Under the pieces are notes generated by a model. The model saw nothing but the letters and a program-made list of their open reading frames with translations. It had not been told where the DNA came from and made no database searches. Below, piece by piece: positions 14,732 through 17,634 of a stretch of 17,634 nt of DNA. Origin of the DNA: Candidatus Bathyarchaeota archaeon (lineage in GTDB: Archaea > Thermoproteota > Bathyarchaeia > Bathyarchaeales > Bathyarchaeaceae); NCBI GenBank assembly GCA_003662715.1, contig QMYO01000007.1:1-17634 (forward strand), given 5' to 3'. The translations under genes and the position numbers were made by a program. How positions within the stretch are numbered: position 1 is the first letter of the stretch; every line of letters starts with the position of its first letter.

Positions 14732-14756
14732 TTCATTGTTGCCGATAGACAATGAA
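14732..14756. promoter_or_regulatory. Perfect 8-base inverted repeat, candidate operator
   Basis: TTCATTGT (14732-14739) and ACAATGAA (14749-14756) are exact inverted repeats with a 9-base spacer, giving 17 bases between equivalent positions. They lie in the 145-base intergenic region between the divergent nuclease operon and the winged-helix gene at 14821, between the two predicted promoters. A dyad of this size suits a dimeric winged-helix protein. The repeat is seen; the operator role is inferred. Confidence 0.5.
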
Positions 14757-14772
14757 GGTTTTCAATAAGCAC

Positions 14773-14783
14773 AAAACTTATTA
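14773..14783 (+). promoter_or_regulatory. TATA-like box for the winged-helix gene at 14821
   Basis: AAAACTTATTA is centred about 43 bases before the TTG at 14821. A start near 14804 would leave a short leader that contains GGTGGG (14809-14814), six bases before the start codon. Confidence 0.4.
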
Positions 14784-14820
14784 GTCCCTGTAGACGATAA
14801 GGATTAATGGTGGGATAAGA

Positions 14821-15606
14821 TTGACTGACAGTAAAATAAAAATTGAGAGGACGACTAAGATAGCAACTCCATCTGTCGGCATCGACGGAATTAACCACGC
14901 AGTTCGCGCCTTACGGGCATATAAGGAACCCGCTACCTACAAGGACTTGGCTAAGGGAGCGAACCTTCACCCCGTTTATATGAGCCAATCACTAAGTGCG
15001 GCTAGGGACGTTGGTCTTACAGAATCGGCGGGAAAACGTGGTCTCTATAAATTAACTTCTGATGGTGAGGAGTATGCTCGTTTTCTAAGCTACGGTCAAG
15101 AATCTGAATGCAAAGAACTGCTGAAGAGAATTATTCTAAATAATCCTCTATGGTCGGAGATAATTCGTTTCTTGAGAATGAGTAAGGGAGAAGCGAGAGA
15201 CCCCCTCTTGTTAGTTGGGGATATTGAAGGAAAGCTTGGAAAACGATGGTCACCATCCATGCGTAGCGGCTATGCAAGCGCATACACCTCGATACTTGAG
15301 TTTGCAGGTCTGATCAGAGTGGAAGGGGGGAACATGGTCTCAGAATTAGAGCTTGAAGAAAAACCGGAAAAAGGCGAAAAACCGGCCGGTCTAGTACCTG
15401 AATCAAGAGCCCCCTTGCCAACGACACTAGAAGAATATACCGAGTTTAGTATTGCAGACTCGTTCAAGGTGCTTATCCGAAAGGATATAGAGTCATTGGA
15501 GTTCTTCGAAGATCAAATAAAGGAAAAGAGTATTTTTTCTCCTTGGATAGCGTATGAGAAGAAAAAACTAGAAAAAGAGGGTTCCGGAAAACGAGACTTA
15601 GATTAA
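14821..15606 (+). CDS. Two-domain winged-helix protein, probable regulator or partner of the nuclease operon
   Basis: A 261-residue protein of unknown family from TTG 14821, with GGTGGG six bases upstream. The first winged helix is clear (about 20-90): SVGIDGINHAVRALRAYKEP, helix-turn-helix ATYKDLAKGANLHPVYMSQS, then LTESAGKRGLYKLTSDGEEYA. A second helical domain (about 95-165) has GDIEGKLGKRWSPSMRSGYA and a wing-like ILEFAGLIRVEGG. A proline/glutamate-rich linker (about 172-200) leads to a C-terminal helical segment, SIADSFKVLIRKDIESLEFFEDQIKE, with a basic end. Similar paired winged helices occur in DUF5343-like proteins near mobile and defence genes, but that match is from memory. It is divergent from the exonuclease gene and may repress it through the inverted repeat at 14732-14756. 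Confidence 0.72.
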   Translation: MTDSKIKIERTTKIATPSVGIDGINHAVRALRAYKEPATYKDLAKGANLHPVYMSQSLSAARDVGLTESAGKRGLYKLTSDGEEYARFLSYGQESECKELLKRIILNNPLWSEIIRFLRMSKGEARDPLLLVGDIEGKLGKRWSPSMRSGYASAYTSILEFAGLIRVEGGNMVSELELEEKPEKGEKPAGLVPESRAPLPTTLEEYTEFSIADSFKVLIRKDIESLEFFEDQIKEKSIFSPWIAYEKKKLEKEGSGKRDLD

Positions 15607-15708
15607 GTAGGTCGGGAAAGGTGAAGCTGAATAATGCGGGTTCCCCTCAATCCAGACGGTGGGATCAGCTGTTTCGTGCTCAACTTCACCCCCGGGAACT
15701 ACCTATTA
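15604..15708. ncRNA. Candidate structured RNA or inverted-repeat element
   Basis: Just after the stop of the winged-helix gene, the two halves of a 105-base stretch can pair in order: TAGGT... (15608-15612 with 15701-15705), GGG (15614-15616 with 15691-15693), GGTGAAG (15620-15626 with CTTCACC 15684-15690), and CTGA (15627-15630 with TCAG 15665-15668). The stems are separated by small bulges and a 15-base segment on the right side. The apical part (TCCC/GGGA) can fold further. Local GC is higher than in the flanks. It could be a processed RNA, a bidirectional terminator between convergent genes, or a small inverted-repeat element; strand is undecided. Confidence 0.4.
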
Positions 15709-15774
15709 CTTGAACAAGGCCATTGATAAACTTTCATAGTGATTCCATCGTTTGCCTATCAAAGAGTGTATATA

Positions 15775-16218
15775 TTATCCAATCCCAGCTATGATAATGT
15801 CAAAGGTAAAGTTCATTATGCCCGTTATGTTAGAAGAGACGGTCAAGGTCAAGCCCACTTTCAGAACTGTTCCCGGACCCACTGTCTGACCCGCATAGTC
15901 CCAGCTAAGAGTTATGTAGTTGGAAGCGTTCGATGGACTCCAATTTTCTGTATCAAGGTAGAGTGTTATAGGCGCGTTTCCTTTATTCCTAAGATAAATC
16001 GTGGCATTTACATAATCTCCGGGTTCAACCAATCCCCAGTCTATTTCGGTAACTGTGCTGGTGCAGTTAATATCCCAGAAGGCTTCAACGCCCACTGTCT
16101 TGACAGTTCCTACACTTGGAATTCTCGTCTCTGAGGTTAACAAGGCTGCTACGCATGTGGCTAGGGCTATTAAGACCAATACTATGAGAGGCAGAATCTT
16201 CCTTTGGCTTTGAAACAT
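15775..16218 (-). CDS. Secreted or membrane-anchored beta-sandwich protein
   Basis: A 147-residue protein with an N-terminal signal or anchor (residues 7-27, LPLIVLVLIALATCVAALL after a basic start). The mature part is beta-rich, with DWGLVEPGDYVNATIYLRNK and LKVGLTLTVSSN strands typical of small Ig-like/CARDB-type domains. Five N-glycosylation sequons (NCT, NAT, NAS, NIT, NFT) suggest an exposed archaeal surface protein. ATG 16218 has GGTGAG seven bases upstream. It is the last of three minus-strand genes that probably form an envelope operon, 34 bases after the preceding gene. Molecular role unknown; such proteins often lie next to pilin-like or S-layer-associated genes. Confidence 0.75.
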   Translation of the reverse strand: MFQSQRKILPLIVLVLIALATCVAALLTSETRIPSVGTVKTVGVEAFWDINCTSTVTEIDWGLVEPGDYVNATIYLRNKGNAPITLYLDTENWSPSNASNYITLSWDYAGQTVGPGTVLKVGLTLTVSSNITGIMNFTFDIIIAGIG

Positions 16219-16252
16219 GAATTCTCACCACACGAAGGAACAAGTAATGAGT

Positions 16253-16492
16253 TTAAGGTAGGATTAGGCGGACGCCGGCTAGCGCGCAGATGGCTAAGAT
16301 GGCGAGAACGATTATGTATTTCATGAACTTGAGGAAGTCTTTGCGGAGCAACACTATCTCCTGCTTGGTGGCCTTTCCGACTTCTTCGATTGCCCCCATT
16401 TTTTCAGCTATGTAAACCAAAACGTCATTCATGTCGTTGAACTGCAGCTTCTTTTCCCGCTCTACGGCTCTGTCTTTTTCGAGAATATCCAT
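16253..16492 (-). CDS. Small membrane protein with cytoplasmic helical domain
   Basis: A 79-residue protein: a charged helical N-terminal part (LEKDRAVEREKKLQFNDMND and the amphipathic VLVYIAEKMGAIEEVGKATK), then one membrane segment at about 59-77 (YIIVLAILAICALAGVRLIL). A coiled-coil-like heptad pattern runs through about 30-55. ATG 16492 is preceded by GAGGGTG, and the gene overlaps its upstream neighbour by 31 bases, so the two are coupled. No family recognised; probably a partner of the neighbouring membrane protein. Confidence 0.65.
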   Translation of the reverse strand: MDILEKDRAVEREKKLQFNDMNDVLVYIAEKMGAIEEVGKATKQEIVLLRKDFLKFMKYIIVLAILAICALAGVRLILP

Positions 16493-16701
16493 TCCGCACC
16501 CTCGATGACAGCGCTGTCAACGCCGAATCCAAACGCGAACGCAACAAGCAAAACATGGAGAAAAAAGTCCTCTGGAACCGTGAAAGCTGGAAACACCAAA
16601 GCAGCTGCTATAAGGCAGAGGATGAAGGTGGCTACTGCGCTGGCCGTGTATCTATGGCTCCACTCCAGCCTCTCAGCTCTCGCTTTCCTCAGGTAGGGCA
16701 A
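16462..16701 (-). CDS. Small two-span membrane protein, unknown function
   Basis: A 79-residue protein with a basic start (LRKARAERLEWSHR) and two membrane segments, about 19-41 and 46-64 (HVLLVAFAFGFGVDSAVIEG). Asp and Glu near the second segment are unusual for a plain anchor. The start is TTG 16701, with no good Shine-Dalgarno, which together with a TATA-like CTCTTATTAGG on the minus strand at about 16738-16748 leaves the exact start open. It is the first of three apparently co-transcribed envelope genes. Confidence 0.6.
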   Translation of the reverse strand: MPYLRKARAERLEWSHRYTASAVATFILCLIAAALVFPAFTVPEDFFLHVLLVAFAFGFGVDSAVIEGAEWIFSKKTEP

Positions 16702-16755
16702 AGCGGTTCGAGCTATGTGCTACGCTAGCTCACACCACCTAATAAGAGATACTTC

Positions 16756-16772
16756 CGTTAACACTGTTAACG
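16756..16772. repeat. 7-base inverted repeat between divergent genes
   Basis: CGTTAAC (16756-16762) and GTTAACG (16766-16772) are exact inverted repeats with a 3-base centre, lying between the divergent genes that start at 16701 (minus) and 16919 (plus). The compact dyad suits a helix-turn-helix dimer; no regulator gene is adjacent. Function not shown. Confidence 0.4.
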
Positions 16773-16870
16773 CACATGTTTTACGCCTTAGTAAGCAAGT
16801 ACCTTATGTCTGATCGTGAAGGTGTTAGTAGTCTTTTAGGACGTGTAAAGCGCTCTGGAATCCACCCATC

Positions 16871-16880
16871 ATTAATATTA
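16871..16880 (+). promoter_or_regulatory. TATA-like box ATTAATATTA for the gene at 16919
   Basis: The box is centred about 43 bases before the ATG at 16919. A start near 16900 leaves a leader of about 20 bases that carries the strong ribosome-binding sequence AGGAGG (16905-16910). Confidence 0.5.
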
Positions 16881-16918
16881 GTGACTTAACATTACTTACT
16901 TCTTAGGAGGTGGAAAAG

Positions 16919-17425
16919 ATGGTGAGGAAGGAGCTTGTACCTTATGAGCGCACGTATGCTGACTTTGTGAAGGATGCGGGCAGATGTGAGGAGTTTCTGC
17001 GAACATGGATTACGGGTGTGGTGGCTGGCTTGAATGAGGTGGATGAAGAGACCGCTAAGAAGATTCTGAGGAAGTCTGGTGAAGACTGCTGTAAGATCTT
17101 CTTGGAAGTCTATGGCTATGACTTGAGTGGTCGCGATTTGGATTCCCTAATTGAGCTGTTGGACAGCGATCCGGGTGGCGGATGTTGGAAGGAAAATGAT
17201 GATGCTGTCATTTACGAGTTTAAACCTGAACGATGCGAATGCACACTTGTTGAAAAGAAGATGGTTAAGCTGTCGCCCAGGCTGTGTTCAGTATGCTTCA
17301 CCAACTGGCTTGCATACATGTTCGGTACGGTAACTAAGAAAAAAGTCAAAGCAGAACTTATTGAAAGTCTAGCAACTGGTGCCAGCAAATGCGCTTTTCG
17401 AATACGGCTAGAATCTCCACGCTGA
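16919..17425 (+). CDS. Cysteine-rich protein, possible small-ligand or metal-binding domain
   Basis: A 168-residue soluble protein. ATG 16919 is chosen because AGGAGG (16905-16910) lies eight bases before it; the GTG at 16910 is part of that sequence. The N-terminal half is helical, with DCCKIFLEVYGYD in the middle. The C-terminal half has a cysteine cluster: GGGCWKEND, ERCECTLVEKKMVKLSPRLC followed by SVCFTNWLAYMFG, and SKCAFRIRL near the end. The CxC...C..C arrangement followed by a helix and a final C-x-F-x-I strand resembles the V4R-related/L-2-amino-thiazoline hydrolase-like families (such as DUF6144) of archaea and clostridia. That assignment is from pattern memory and tentative. Monocistronic on the plus strand. 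Confidence 0.7.
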   Translation: MVRKELVPYERTYADFVKDAGRCEEFLRTWITGVVAGLNEVDEETAKKILRKSGEDCCKIFLEVYGYDLSGRDLDSLIELLDSDPGGGCWKENDDAVIYEFKPERCECTLVEKKMVKLSPRLCSVCFTNWLAYMFGTVTKKKVKAELIESLATGASKCAFRIRLESPR

Positions 17426-17525
17426 GTTTAATTCAATGAACATCAAGAAGAAGGAGAAACATTATAATCGATCATCTCAATGTGGAGGGCGCATAATTCG
17501 GTTTAAAGATAAAGAAAGAACAGAT

Positions 17526-17633
17526 TCACCTCGTTATCTTTACTCCAAGCTCGCTTTCAAGATTGTTTTTTCTTCTTTCCAATTCTTGTGCCTTTGAAAT
17601 CTTCTCTTTGATGTTGTCCATCCATTCTTTTAA
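17526..17633 (-). CDS. 3' end of a coiled-coil protein gene (cut by window edge)
   Basis: On the minus strand a frame open to the window edge gives the last 35 residues of a protein, LKEWMDNIKEKISKAQELER then RKNNLESELGVKITR, and a TGA stop at 17528-17526. The composition is that of a charged helix or coiled coil. The product is unknown because the rest lies outside the window. Confidence 0.5.
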   Translation of the reverse strand, partial: LKEWMDNIKEKISKAQELERRKNNLESELGVKITR

Positions 17634-17634
17634 C

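Noticed and set aside
15640..15685. Hammerhead-ribozyme-like pieces on the minus strand (GAAAC, CTGAT, GTC).
   Set aside because: The essential CUGANGA core is not met (CTGATCC) and the pieces are not in a workable order with stems, so this is chance similarity.
1..17634. CRISPR array, tRNA, rRNA or complete insertion sequence.
   Set aside because: No regularly spaced repeats, no tRNA arms, no rRNA-like blocks and no transposase motifs were seen in any gap.

Overview
The window looks like a piece of an archaeal chromosome, most probably from a TACK-group lineage and perhaps a bathyarchaeial one. The reasons are a TATA-binding protein gene, an XPD-type helicase, HerA and NurA homologues, AT-rich TATA-like boxes about 25-28 bases before several starts, many TTG starts with GGTG/GAGG-type Shine-Dalgarno sequences, and short secreted proteins rich in N-glycosylation sequons. 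The lineage is inferred; no rRNA or tRNA gene was found in the window to settle it.

Left part (1-3630). The window opens inside an XPD/Rad3-type helicase gene whose 5' end is cut off. A gene-poor stretch of about 730 bases follows, with a possible small leaderless ORF, a striking cluster of perfect palindromes (1225-1326) and what looks like a frameshifted gene remnant. Next come a small acidic/basic protein, a short membrane protein, a coiled-coil plus winged-helix protein, and a small conserved-looking ORF on the minus strand.

Centre (3630-7765). A minus-strand pair encodes a divergent TATA-binding protein and an ArsR-like regulator that overlap at TTGA. Upstream lies a complete-looking restriction-modification locus: a large DNA methyltransferase with a zinc ribbon (minus), and, divergently, a small winged-helix regulator and a PD-(D/E)XK restriction endonuclease (plus). 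The M and C/R genes share one TATA-like element flanked by two different pairs of 8-base direct repeats, which makes it a candidate control region.

Right-centre (7830-15610). A tightly packed minus-strand operon runs: DEDD-type exonuclease, Ski2/Hel308-like helicase with an N-terminal winged helix and C-terminal helix-hairpin-helix, NurA-type nuclease (about 640 residues, with an inserted winged helix), HerA-type hexameric ATPase. A divergent two-domain winged-helix protein faces it across an intergenic region with a perfect 8-base inverted repeat. HerA and NurA are known DNA-end resection partners in archaea. Here they are unusually large, lack Mre11/Rad50 neighbours, and sit with a helicase, a second nuclease and an R-M locus. 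I read this as a candidate genome-defence or DNA-processing module; the exact four-gene arrangement is not one I can match to a named system.

Right end (15610-17634). A possible structured RNA or inverted-repeat element is followed by three minus-strand envelope genes (two small membrane proteins and a secreted beta-rich protein), a cysteine-rich protein on the plus strand, and the 3' end of a coiled-coil gene on the minus strand.
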